Below are positions 29,412 to 36,882 of a DNA stretch of 36,882 bases, one piece after another (within the stretch, counting starts at the first letter, position 1; every line of letters starts with the position of its first letter). Both the position numbers and the translations under genes were made by a program. The stretch comes from Alkalimonas sp. (GTDB lineage: Bacteria; Pseudomonadota; Gammaproteobacteria; Enterobacterales; Alteromonadaceae). Below the pieces are notes generated by a model. It saw only the letters and a list, made by a program, of their open reading frames with translations. It did not search any database and had not been told where the DNA came from. The DNA is taken from the NCBI GenBank assembly GCA_020831935.1, contig JAFIFR010000007.1:1-36882 (forward strand). The letters are read 5' to 3'.

Positions 29412-29912
29412 ATGAACAAAGTCACCGACACCTTGCAACTGGCACAGACGCTGGGCCAGTTATTAAAAGCGCAAAAGCGGATGGTGACGGCGGCGGAATC
29501 CTGTACCGGCGGTGGCTTGGCTTACAGCCTGACCGCTGTGGCCGGTAGCTCTGCGTATCTGGACCGCAGTTTTGTCACCTATAGTAACAAATCCAAACAG
29601 CAATTATTAGCGGTGGATGCGCAAACCCTGCAGCAGCATGGTGCTGTTAGCCTGCAAACGGTGCAGGAAATGGCGGCAGGTGCCGCCAAAGCAGCAGATG
29701 CAGATTTGGCGATTGCGATTTCCGGTATCGCCGGGCCTGATGGCGGCTCCGAGCACAAGCCGGTAGGCACGGTGTGTTTTGCCTTTTGGCTGGATGGCAT
29801 CTGCACCAGCAATCAGCAACACTTTGCCGGCGACCGGACGCAGATTCGCCAGCAAGCCATCGATTTCGCGCTGCAACAAAGCATCCGGCTGTTGACAGTG
29901 GCTTTAAACTAA
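29412..29912 (+). CDS. pncC: nicotinamide-nucleotide amidohydrolase (CinA C-terminal domain family)
   Basis: RMVTAAESCTGGGLAYSLTAVAGSSAYLDRSFVTYSN, AISGIAGPDGGSEHKPVGTVCFA; stand-alone CinA-C domain upstream of recA. Confidence 0.94.
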   Translation: MNKVTDTLQLAQTLGQLLKAQKRMVTAAESCTGGGLAYSLTAVAGSSAYLDRSFVTYSNKSKQQLLAVDAQTLQQHGAVSLQTVQEMAAGAAKAADADLAIAISGIAGPDGGSEHKPVGTVCFAFWLDGICTSNQQHFAGDRTQIRQQAIDFALQQSIRLLTVALN

Positions 29913-29920
29913 ACTACTGT
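29892..29920 (+). promoter_or_regulatory. recA promoter (-35 TTGACA, -10 TACTGT, 17-bp spacer)
   Basis: TTGACA at 29892-29897 and TACTGT at 29915-29920, the latter overlapping the LexA box. Confidence 0.7.
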
Positions 29921-29932
29921 ATGCTCATACAG
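29917..29932. promoter_or_regulatory. LexA (SOS) box of recA
   Basis: CTGTATGCTCATACAG, perfect CTGT-N8-ACAG match, 34 bp upstream of the recA start. Confidence 0.95.
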
Positions 29933-29966
29933 CATTCAGCCCAATCCAATTTTTCGGGAGTCATCA

Positions 29967-31013
29967 ATGGACGACAATAAACAAAAAGCGCTGGCCGCCG
30001 CCTTAGGCCAAATTGAACGTCAGTTCGGTAAAGGCTCGATCATGCGGCTGGGCGACAGCACAGCGCTGGATATTGCCTCTGTTTCAACCGGCTCATTAGG
30101 GTTGGACATTGCACTGGGCATTGGCGGCTTGCCATATGGTCGTATTGTGGAGATCTACGGGCCTGAATCCTCCGGTAAAACCACGCTCACCTTGCAGGTG
30201 ATTGCCGAAGCGCAGCGCGCCGGTAAAACCTGTGCCTTTATCGATGCTGAGCATGCGCTGGACCCAGTGTATGCCGCTAAGCTGGGGGTCAATGTCGATG
30301 ATTTGCTGGTGTCGCAGCCAGATACCGGTGAGCAGGCGCTGGAAATTTGCGATATGTTGGTACGTTCAGCCGCGGTCGATGTGGTCATTGTCGACTCGGT
30401 CGCCGCCTTAACACCGAAAGCGGAAATTGAAGGCGATATGGGCGATAGCCACATGGGTCTGCAGGCACGTCTGATGTCGCAAGCCTTGCGTAAGTTGACT
30501 GCTAATATCAAGCGCTCCAATACGCTGTGCATTTTTATCAACCAAATCCGAATGAAGATTGGCGTGATGTTCGGCAACCCGGAAACTACCACCGGTGGTA
30601 ATGCACTGAAGTTCTATGCTTCGGTGCGATTGGATATCCGCCGCATCGGTTCGGTGAAAGATGGCGATGAAATCATCGGCAACGAAACCCGGGTCAAAGT
30701 GGTGAAAAACAAAGTAGCGCCGCCGTTTAAGCAAGCGGAGTTTATCATCACCTACGGCCAGGGCATCAACAAGCAGGGCGAGCTGCTGGATCTGGGCGTG
30801 CAGGAAAAACTGGTCGATAAATCCGGTGCCTGGTATGCCTACCAGGGCAATAAAGTTGGCCAGGGCAAAGCCAATGCGATGAAGTTTCTACTGGACAATC
30901 CGTCCATCGCTAATGAAATTGAAACCGAACTGCGCAACCGTTTACTGCTTAAGCCTGAAGCCTTGAAGCAAGCTGGTGCGGATGCAGCTGAGAGCCTGAC
31001 TGCCGACGACTAG
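29967..31013 (+). CDS. recA: recombinase RecA
   Basis: [59 protein letters not shown]. Confidence 0.99.
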   Translation: MDDNKQKALAAALGQIERQFGKGSIMRLGDSTALDIASVSTGSLGLDIALGIGGLPYGRIVEIYGPESSGKTTLTLQVIAEAQRAGKTCAFIDAEHALDPVYAAKLGVNVDDLLVSQPDTGEQALEICDMLVRSAAVDVVIVDSVAALTPKAEIEGDMGDSHMGLQARLMSQALRKLTANIKRSNTLCIFINQIRMKIGVMFGNPETTTGGNALKFYASVRLDIRRIGSVKDGDEIIGNETRVKVVKNKVAPPFKQAEFIITYGQGINKQGELLDLGVQEKLVDKSGAWYAYQGNKVGQGKANAMKFLLDNPSIANEIETELRNRLLLKPEALKQAGADAAESLTADD

Positions 31014-31044
31014 CTGCGTCGCGCGTTGAAACTATCCCCCTTCC

Positions 31045-31069
31045 AGCCAGCCTTGTTGCTGGCTTTTTT
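31045..31069 (+). terminator. recA terminator
   Basis: AGCCAGC-CTTGTT-GCTGGCT stem running into TTTTTT. Confidence 0.9.
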
Positions 31070-31105
31070 GTGTGTTTGAGCCAGAGGATAGCTTATTTGA
31101 CCTGT

Positions 31106-31129
31106 AGACGTCTATACGTTTAGAAGTTG
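31106..31129. promoter_or_regulatory. tandem MetJ-type met boxes upstream of metA
   Basis: Three adjacent 8-mers AGACGTCT / ATACGTTT / AGAAGTTG. The first is an exact consensus met box (AGACGTCT); the next two match 5/8 and 5/8. Confidence 0.85.
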
Positions 31130-31188
31130 ACTTTTTGCCGTCTTTTGCGCACACTGCCTGTTATGTTCAATTGGGCGATGGAAGCGTT

Positions 31189-32112
31189 ATGCCTATCAAA
31201 GTTGTCGATCAGTTGCCGGCTATTGGGGCCTTGTCGGCTGAAAATGTCTTTGTGATGACGGAAAGCCGGGCGGCCAGCCAAGATATCCGGCCGCAGCGCA
31301 TTGCCATCTTAAACCTGATGCCCAATAAAATAACCACTGAGATCCAGTTGCTGCGACTGTTGGCCAACTCACCATTGCAGGTGGATGTGGAATTGCTCAG
31401 GTTGGATGACCATGTCAGCAAGCATACGCCGGAAAGTCATTTGAACTGCTTTTACCGCTATTTCTCGCAGGTTGCAGAGCAAAAATACGATGGGCTTATT
31501 ATTACCGGCGCGCCTCTTGGGCTGGTGGACTATGAAGATGTGACCTATTGGGATCAGCTGGAAGGGATCCTGAGCTGGGCCGACAGCCATGTCACTTCCA
31601 CCTTGTTTTTGTGCTGGGCTGCCCATGCGGCTTTGTACCATTATTATGGCTTGCAGCGTGAGATCCGTGGCGAGAAGCTATCCGGTGTCTATAACCAGCA
31701 GCTGGTGCAGCCTCTGTGCCCGCTGGTGCGCGGTTTTGACGACGAATTTAAAGTACCGCATTCGCGCTATGCCCAGGTGCCCAAGCAACGCTTTGCTCAG
31801 CACGATGACTTGCATATTCTGGCCGAGTCCGATGTCACCGGCCCCTATTTGCTGCAAAACAGCAGTGGCAGCCGGGTCTTTGTCACCGGTCACCCGGAGT
31901 ACGATGTCAATACGCTGGCCGATGAGTATCGGCGTGATCTGGCCGCTGGACAAAATCCACGGGTGCCTGAGCACTACTTTCCAGGCGATGATCCAGCGCA
32001 GCCACCCCTTAAGCTTTGGCAAAGCCATGCCTTTTTGTTATTCAGCAACTGGTTGAACTATTATGTCTATCAGGCCACACCCTTTGATTTGGGTGCCATT
32101 GGCCGGAAGTGA
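31189..32112 (+). CDS. metA: homoserine O-succinyltransferase (MetA family)
   Basis: MPIKVVDQLPAIGALSAENVFVMTESRAASQDIRPQRIAILNLMPNKITTEIQLLRLLANSPLQ; catalytic LFLCWAAHAALYHYYG. ATG 31189 preferred over the upstream 31135 TTG. Confidence 0.96.
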   Translation: MPIKVVDQLPAIGALSAENVFVMTESRAASQDIRPQRIAILNLMPNKITTEIQLLRLLANSPLQVDVELLRLDDHVSKHTPESHLNCFYRYFSQVAEQKYDGLIITGAPLGLVDYEDVTYWDQLEGILSWADSHVTSTLFLCWAAHAALYHYYGLQREIRGEKLSGVYNQQLVQPLCPLVRGFDDEFKVPHSRYAQVPKQRFAQHDDLHILAESDVTGPYLLQNSSGSRVFVTGHPEYDVNTLADEYRRDLAAGQNPRVPEHYFPGDDPAQPPLKLWQSHAFLLFSNWLNYYVYQATPFDLGAIGRK

Positions 32113-32118
32113 GGTATC

Positions 32119-33186
32119 ATGAGTAAGGCTCGATTAACCCCGGCGCAACTAAGCGAAGCCCTGTCGCAACGCATTTTGATTCTGGATGGTGCCATGGGCA
32201 CCATGATCCAGGCGCACCAGTTGCAAGAAGCCGATTACCGCGGCAGTGAGTTCGCCGACTGGCCAACGGATTTAAAAGGCAACAATGATCTGCTGGTACT
32301 GACTCAACCAGACATCATTCGCGCTATCCACCGACAGTATCTGCTGGCTGGGGCCGATATTGTCGAAACCAACAGCTTTAATGCCACCACCATCGCCATG
32401 GCCGACTACCAGATGGAAGGCCTGTCGGCCCGCACCAATCGCGAGGCAGCCCGATTGGCGCGTGAAGCCTGTGATGAAATCACGGCCCAGACACCGGAGC
32501 GGCCACGCTATGTCGCAGGGGTGCTGGGACCAACCAATCGCACCGCCTCGATTTCACCCGATGTCAATGACCCAGGCTTTCGCAATGTCAGTTTCGACGA
32601 CTTGGTGCTGGCGTACAAAGAGTCGACCCATGCCCTTATTGAAGGGGGAGCCGACATCATTATGCTGGAAACCATTTTTGATACCTTAAATGCCAAAGCC
32701 GCGGCTTTTGCCGTGTTGGAGGTGTTTGATGAGCTTGGCTTTGAGTTGCCGGTGATGATTTCCGGCACCATCACCGATGCCTCCGGCCGAACCTTGTCGG
32801 GTCAGACCACCGAAGCCTTTTACCACTCACTGGCGCATGTCAAACCAGTCAGCTTTGGGCTGAATTGCGCACTGGGGCCTGATTTGTTGCGTCCTTATGT
32901 CGAGGCGCTTTCCACCGTGTCGGAAGCCTATGTCTCGGTGCACCCCAATGCCGGCTTGCCGAATGAGTTTGGCGAGTACGATCTCGGGGCCGACGAGATG
33001 GCAGCAGAGATTGCCGATTGGGCCCGGCAAGGCTTCGTCAACATCGTCGGTGGTTGCTGCGGCACCACGCCTGAGCACATTGCCACCATCGCTGCGGCGG
33101 TGGCTGGCGTCACGCCTCGTCAACCTAAGGCGGTTCGTCATCAGTTTCATCTGGCTGGACTGGAAGCTTTTTCACCGGAGTGGTAA
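32119..33186 (+). CDS. metH: homocysteine S-methyltransferase domain, N-terminal half of cobalamin-dependent methionine synthase
   Basis: [14 protein letters not shown], Zn ligand regions [10 protein letters not shown] and [12 protein letters not shown]. Terminates with TAA in the interdomain linker ([11 protein letters not shown]). Confidence 0.93.
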   Translation: MSKARLTPAQLSEALSQRILILDGAMGTMIQAHQLQEADYRGSEFADWPTDLKGNNDLLVLTQPDIIRAIHRQYLLAGADIVETNSFNATTIAMADYQMEGLSARTNREAARLAREACDEITAQTPERPRYVAGVLGPTNRTASISPDVNDPGFRNVSFDDLVLAYKESTHALIEGGADIIMLETIFDTLNAKAAAFAVLEVFDELGFELPVMISGTITDASGRTLSGQTTEAFYHSLAHVKPVSFGLNCALGPDLLRPYVEALSTVSEAYVSVHPNAGLPNEFGEYDLGADEMAAEIADWARQGFVNIVGGCCGTTPEHIATIAAAVAGVTPRQPKAVRHQFHLAGLEAFSPEW

Positions 33187-35810
33187 TGCAACAACAAGCA
33201 CGATTTATCAATGTGGGCGAGCGCACCAATGTCACCGGCTCGGCACGTTTTAAAAAGCTGATTTTAAACGGCGACTACGAGACTGCGCTCGAAGTGGCAA
33301 AGCAGCAGGTCGAAAACGGCGCTCAGATTATCGACATCAACATGGATGAAGCCATGCTCGACAGCAAGGCTGCCATGGTGCGGTATCTGAATTTGTTGGC
33401 CGGTGAGCCCGATATTGCCCGGGTCCCCATTATGGTCGACTCCTCCAAGTGGGAGGTGATCGAAGCCGCCCTCAAATGCATTCAGGGCAAGGCCATCGTC
33501 AATTCCATTTCATTAAAAGAAGGCGAAGCGCCATTTTTAGAGCAGGCCCGCCGCATTCGACGCTATGGTGCTGCCGCTGTGGTGATGGCCTTTGATGAAG
33601 TGGGGCAGGCCGATACCCAGGCGCGCAAAGTGGAAATTTGCCAACGTGCATACCGTTTGTTGGTCAATGAGGTTGGCTTTCCACCGGAAGACATCATCTT
33701 TGATCCCAATATTTTTGCCGTGGCGACCGGTATCGAAGAGCACAACAACTACGCGGTCGACTTTATTGAAGCCTGCCGTGACATCAAACGCCTGTGCCCT
33801 TACGCCAAAATTTCCGGCGGCGTGTCGAACATTTCCTTTTCGTTCCGAGGCAATGACCCGGTGCGTGAGGCGATGCACTCGGTATTTTTGTACCATGCCA
33901 TCGCCGCCGGTATGGATATGGGCATCGTGAATGCTGGTCAGTTGGCCGTGTACGACGATATCCCACAGTTGCTGCGCGAGCGGGTCGAGGATGTGATCTT
34001 AAACCGGCGTGAGGACGCTACCGAACGCTTGCTAGAGATAGCGCCGGAGTTTAAAGGCGATGGCAGCGTGGCGGAAAAGCAAGACGATGCCTGGCGCAGT
34101 CTGCCGGTGACCAAGCGGCTGGAACACGCCTTGGTCAAAGGCATTACCGATTACATTGAGCAGGATACTGAAGAAGCCCGTCAGCAGGCCGAAAAGCCAC
34201 TGCACGTGATTGAAGGCCCCTTGATGGATGGCATGAATGTGGTGGGTGATCTCTTTGGTGAAGGCAAGATGTTCTTGCCGCAAGTGGTCAAATCGGCCCG
34301 GGTCATGAAAAAAGCCGTCGCTTATCTGCAGCCCTACATCGAGCAGGAAAAATCCGGTGGCAGTGCTCAGGGCAAAATTTTGCTGGCGACCGTCAAAGGC
34401 GATGTGCACGACATTGGTAAAAACATTGTTGGCGTGGTGCTGCAGTGCAACAACTTCGAAGTCATTGACCTGGGTGTAATGGTGCCTTGTGCCAAGTTGC
34501 TGCAGGTGGCCAAAGACGAGAATGTCGATGTGATTGGCTTGTCCGGATTAATCACCCCATCATTGGATGAAATGGTGCATGTGGCAAAAGAAATGCAGCG
34601 TCTAGGCTTTGAACTACCGCTGCTGATTGGCGGCGCCACCACCTCCAAGGTGCACACTGCGGTGAAAATAGAACCGCACTACCCGCATGGTGTGGTCTAT
34701 GTACCCAATGCCTCGCGCAGTGTCTCTGTGGTGCAATCGCTGATCAGTAAAATTGGCAAAGCCGACTATCTGGCCCGCATTCAATCCGAGTATCAAACGG
34801 TGCGTGAGCAGCATCAGCGCAGCCGCCCCGGTCAACGCATGCTGAGCCTGGAGCAGGCCCGAGCCAATAAATTTTCGCTGGACTTGAGCAAAGTGGCCGC
34901 GGCGCCGAAAAAGCCTGGGGTGCATCTGTGGCAGGATGTCGACTTACAGCCATTGCGTGATTACATTGACTGGACTCCCTTTTTCATGACCTGGCAGTTG
35001 TCGGGCAAGTACCCGCAAATTCTGAATCATGCCGAAGTAGGCATGGAAGCGCGGAAACTTTTTGCCGATGCCAACGCCATGCTGGATACCATGATTGCTG
35101 AAAAGCGCATTCAGGGCAAAGCGGTGTTCGGGCTCTTCCCGGCCAACAGCGAGGGCGATGACATTGTGGTCTACACCGATGAAAGCCGCACCGTTGAGCG
35201 TTGCCGTTTGCACCAGCTGCGTCAGCAATTGCAGCTGCGCAATAACATTCCCAACAGCTGTCTGAGTGATTTTATTGCGCCGGTAGGCAGTGGTGTGGCT
35301 GATTATGTGGGTGCCTTTGCCGTCAGTACGGGTTTTGGTGCCGACGAGTTCGCTGCCGAATTTGCTGCAGCGCACGATGATTACAACAGCATTTTAGTCA
35401 AAGCTCTGGCCGACCGGCTGGCAGAAGCGCTGGCCGAATACCTGCACCTGTGCATTCGTCGTGATTACTGGGGCTATGCCGCCGATGAAAACCTGGATAA
35501 CGACCAGCTGATTCGTGAGCTCTATCAGGGGATCCGGCCTGCACCCGGTTACCCGGCTTGTCCTGAGCATACTGAGAAAGGCACCCTGTGGCAGTTACTG
35601 GATGTGGAAGCGCAAACCGGCATGCAGCTGACGGAAAGCTTCGCGATGTGGCCTGGTGCCGCAGTCAGTGGCTGGTATCTGGCGCATCCAGACAGCAAAT
35701 ACTTTGCCGTCAGTAAAATTGGCCGCGATCAGCTGGCGGATTATGCTGCCCGTAAAGGCTGGTCTGAGCAAGAAGCGGAAAGCTGGCTTGCGCCCAATCT
35801 GAATGATTAG
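33186..35810 (+). CDS. metH: cobalamin-dependent methionine synthase, pterin-binding + B12-binding + activation domains (C-terminal part)
   Basis: [61 protein letters not shown] (DxHxxG), activation domain YWGYA...[20 protein letters not shown] 33186 overlaps the previous TAA (TAATG), with GGAG at 33177-33180. Confidence 0.95.
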   Translation: MQQQARFINVGERTNVTGSARFKKLILNGDYETALEVAKQQVENGAQIIDINMDEAMLDSKAAMVRYLNLLAGEPDIARVPIMVDSSKWEVIEAALKCIQGKAIVNSISLKEGEAPFLEQARRIRRYGAAAVVMAFDEVGQADTQARKVEICQRAYRLLVNEVGFPPEDIIFDPNIFAVATGIEEHNNYAVDFIEACRDIKRLCPYAKISGGVSNISFSFRGNDPVREAMHSVFLYHAIAAGMDMGIVNAGQLAVYDDIPQLLRERVEDVILNRREDATERLLEIAPEFKGDGSVAEKQDDAWRSLPVTKRLEHALVKGITDYIEQDTEEARQQAEKPLHVIEGPLMDGMNVVGDLFGEGKMFLPQVVKSARVMKKAVAYLQPYIEQEKSGGSAQGKILLATVKGDVHDIGKNIVGVVLQCNNFEVIDLGVMVPCAKLLQVAKDENVDVIGLSGLITPSLDEMVHVAKEMQRLGFELPLLIGGATTSKVHTAVKIEPHYPHGVVYVPNASRSVSVVQSLISKIGKADYLARIQSEYQTVREQHQRSRPGQRMLSLEQARANKFSLDLSKVAAAPKKPGVHLWQDVDLQPLRDYIDWTPFFMTWQLSGKYPQILNHAEVGMEARKLFADANAMLDTMIAEKRIQGKAVFGLFPANSEGDDIVVYTDESRTVERCRLHQLRQQLQLRNNIPNSCLSDFIAPVGSGVADYVGAFAVSTGFGADEFAAEFAAAHDDYNSILVKALADRLAEALAEYLHLCIRRDYWGYAADENLDNDQLIRELYQGIRPAPGYPACPEHTEKGTLWQLLDVEAQTGMQLTESFAMWPGAAVSGWYLAHPDSKYFAVSKIGRDQLADYAARKGWSEQEAESWLAPNLND

Positions 35811-35894
35811 GGCGTGTTGACCTTTGCTGTTTGTTTTTGCAGCTGCTTGGCTGGTATTTGTACAAGGCAAAGGTTGTAAGGCCAACACGCCCTA
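35808..35894. mobile_element. 83-bp TA-flanked terminal-inverted-repeat element (MITE-like) or bidirectional hairpin
   Basis: TA-GGGCGTGTTG (35810-35819) ... CAACACGCCC-TA (35883-35892): perfect 10-bp (12 bp including TA) terminal inverted repeats, extended by ACCTTTGC (35820-35827) and GCAAAGGT near 35867-35874. Confidence 0.55.
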
Positions 35895-36680
35895 GTGTAT
35901 AGCAGCCGGCTCTGGCAGTGGCAGGGTCGGCAAGTAGCGCGCCCGGATCTGCTGCAACCGGCCCTGCTGATACAGTCGTTGCCAGGCCTGATCCAGCTGG
36001 ATTGCCTGGGCCTCAGCAATACTTTGTCGGCTAATGCCAAAATAGACCGGGTTTTGATACACCACCAGCAGCTGCTGGTATTGGTTGTGTTGCACCTGAC
36101 CGCTCTGCTGCCAGTGATAGAGGGTGGTTTGGTCTTCCAGCACCGCATCGACCCGGCCACTTTCCAACAAAGCCAGTTTGTCTTCATGGCTGCGGATTTC
36201 CACCAGAGTCGGGCCAAAGCCGTCCTGCTCAATCAGCTGCTGGAAAGCCTCGCCGTAGTAAGCGCCATTTAAAATGGCAATGATGCGCTCTTTCGGCCAC
36301 TCGGCTAATTCTGTAAGACTTTCAAGCTTTGGCAGCTTTGCGGCATCGCCGATAAGAATAACCGTTTCAATATGGTGAGGTCCGATAAAGCGAAAGTCGG
36401 CATGCCGTGCTTCGGAAAAAGACATGTGACTCAGCATGTCCAACTGGCCTTGAGCCAGCAACTGCAATGATCTCCGCCAGGGCGACTGCAAAATGGTCAG
36501 CTCGCAGCCAACCTCTGTAGCAAGTAATCGCGCCAGATCAATGGACAACCCCTGCCAGCCTTGTTCACCCGGGTTTAAATGGGGCGGGAAGTAACTGTCA
36601 GCCCCCATTCGCAGGGTGCAACTGTGAGCCGGCATAACAGCCAGCCAGAAGACCAGGGGAATCAACAGCAATTTTGACAC
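35892..36680 (-). CDS. periplasmic solute-binding (SBP_bac_3-like) protein
   Basis: Signal peptide MSKLLLIPLVFWLAVMPAHSC; TLRMGADSYFPPHLN...GLSIDLARLLATEVGCELTILQSPWRRSLQLLAQGQLDMLSHMSFSEARHADF. Confidence 0.88.
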   Translation of the reverse strand: MSKLLLIPLVFWLAVMPAHSCTLRMGADSYFPPHLNPGEQGWQGLSIDLARLLATEVGCELTILQSPWRRSLQLLAQGQLDMLSHMSFSEARHADFRFIGPHHIETVILIGDAAKLPKLESLTELAEWPKERIIAILNGAYYGEAFQQLIEQDGFGPTLVEIRSHEDKLALLESGRVDAVLEDQTTLYHWQQSGQVQHNQYQQLLVVYQNPVYFGISRQSIAEAQAIQLDQAWQRLYQQGRLQQIRARYLPTLPLPEPAAIH

Positions 36681-36791
36681 GAAGTGACTTTCCTCAGAGC
36701 GGCCGTTGCGTTGTATTAAAGATACGTCGCAATGTTGTGAAATACAATTTCAGACTATACTTAAAAAACCAAAACATCATGAGCTTTGACC

Positions 36792-36882
36792 ATGCGCTTG
36801 CTGCTCGGTTTTATCTTGCTGTTGGTGAGTATAAGTCTGTCTGCTGAACGTACCCTGACTATTCTGGTAGGAATGGATAAAC
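36792..36882 (+). CDS. secreted protein, probable further solute-binding protein, partial (runs off right edge)
   Basis: ATG 36792 reads MRLLLGFILLLVSISLSAERTLTILVGMDK..., a signal peptide followed by an SBP-like beta-strand. Divergent from the previous SBP. Confidence 0.55.
   Translation, partial: MRLLLGFILLLVSISLSAERTLTILVGMDK

Noticed and set aside
1-36882. CRISPR arrays, full-length IS elements, prophage or toxin-antitoxin modules
   Set aside because: No regularly spaced repeats, transposase, integrase or phage structural genes seen; gene content and overlaps are those of core chromosomal operons.

Overview
Roughly 36.9 kb of gene-dense gammaproteobacterial chromosome, apparently core genome. 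I found no prophage, integron, CRISPR array, full-length transposon, rRNA or convincing tRNA. From left to right: (1) 5' part of glpD (minus strand, truncated by the window edge). (2) A PAS histidine kinase / receiver / REC-GAF-PAS-GAF-GGDEF-EAL cassette; the GGDEF motif is degenerate and the EAL domain looks intact. (3) A pirin / ABM-monooxygenase / isochorismatase-like hydrolase / LysR / DoxX / LysR accessory block. It contains a perfect 26-bp palindrome and an apparent relic of a second pirin gene. (4) A cytochrome c oxidase operon: CuA subunit II fused to two c-type haem domains, subunit I, two divergent subunit-III-like proteins, a subunit IV-like protein and SCO. (5) The ftsB-ispD-ispF-truD-surE-pcm-(DUF368)-nlpD-rpoS / mutS / pncC-recA block, with a clear LexA box before recA and no recX after it. 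(6) A metA-metH operon behind tandem MetJ-type boxes. metH is split exactly at the Hcy-domain/pterin-domain linker by a TAATG stop/start overlap. (7) An 83-bp TA-flanked inverted-repeat element that supplies the stop codons of both convergent flanking genes, followed by orphan periplasmic solute-binding proteins. The observations most worth a second look are the split metH junction, the 83-bp element, the pirin relic plus palindrome, and the duplicated or fused oxidase subunits. All family assignments come from reading motifs by eye; no database search was run.
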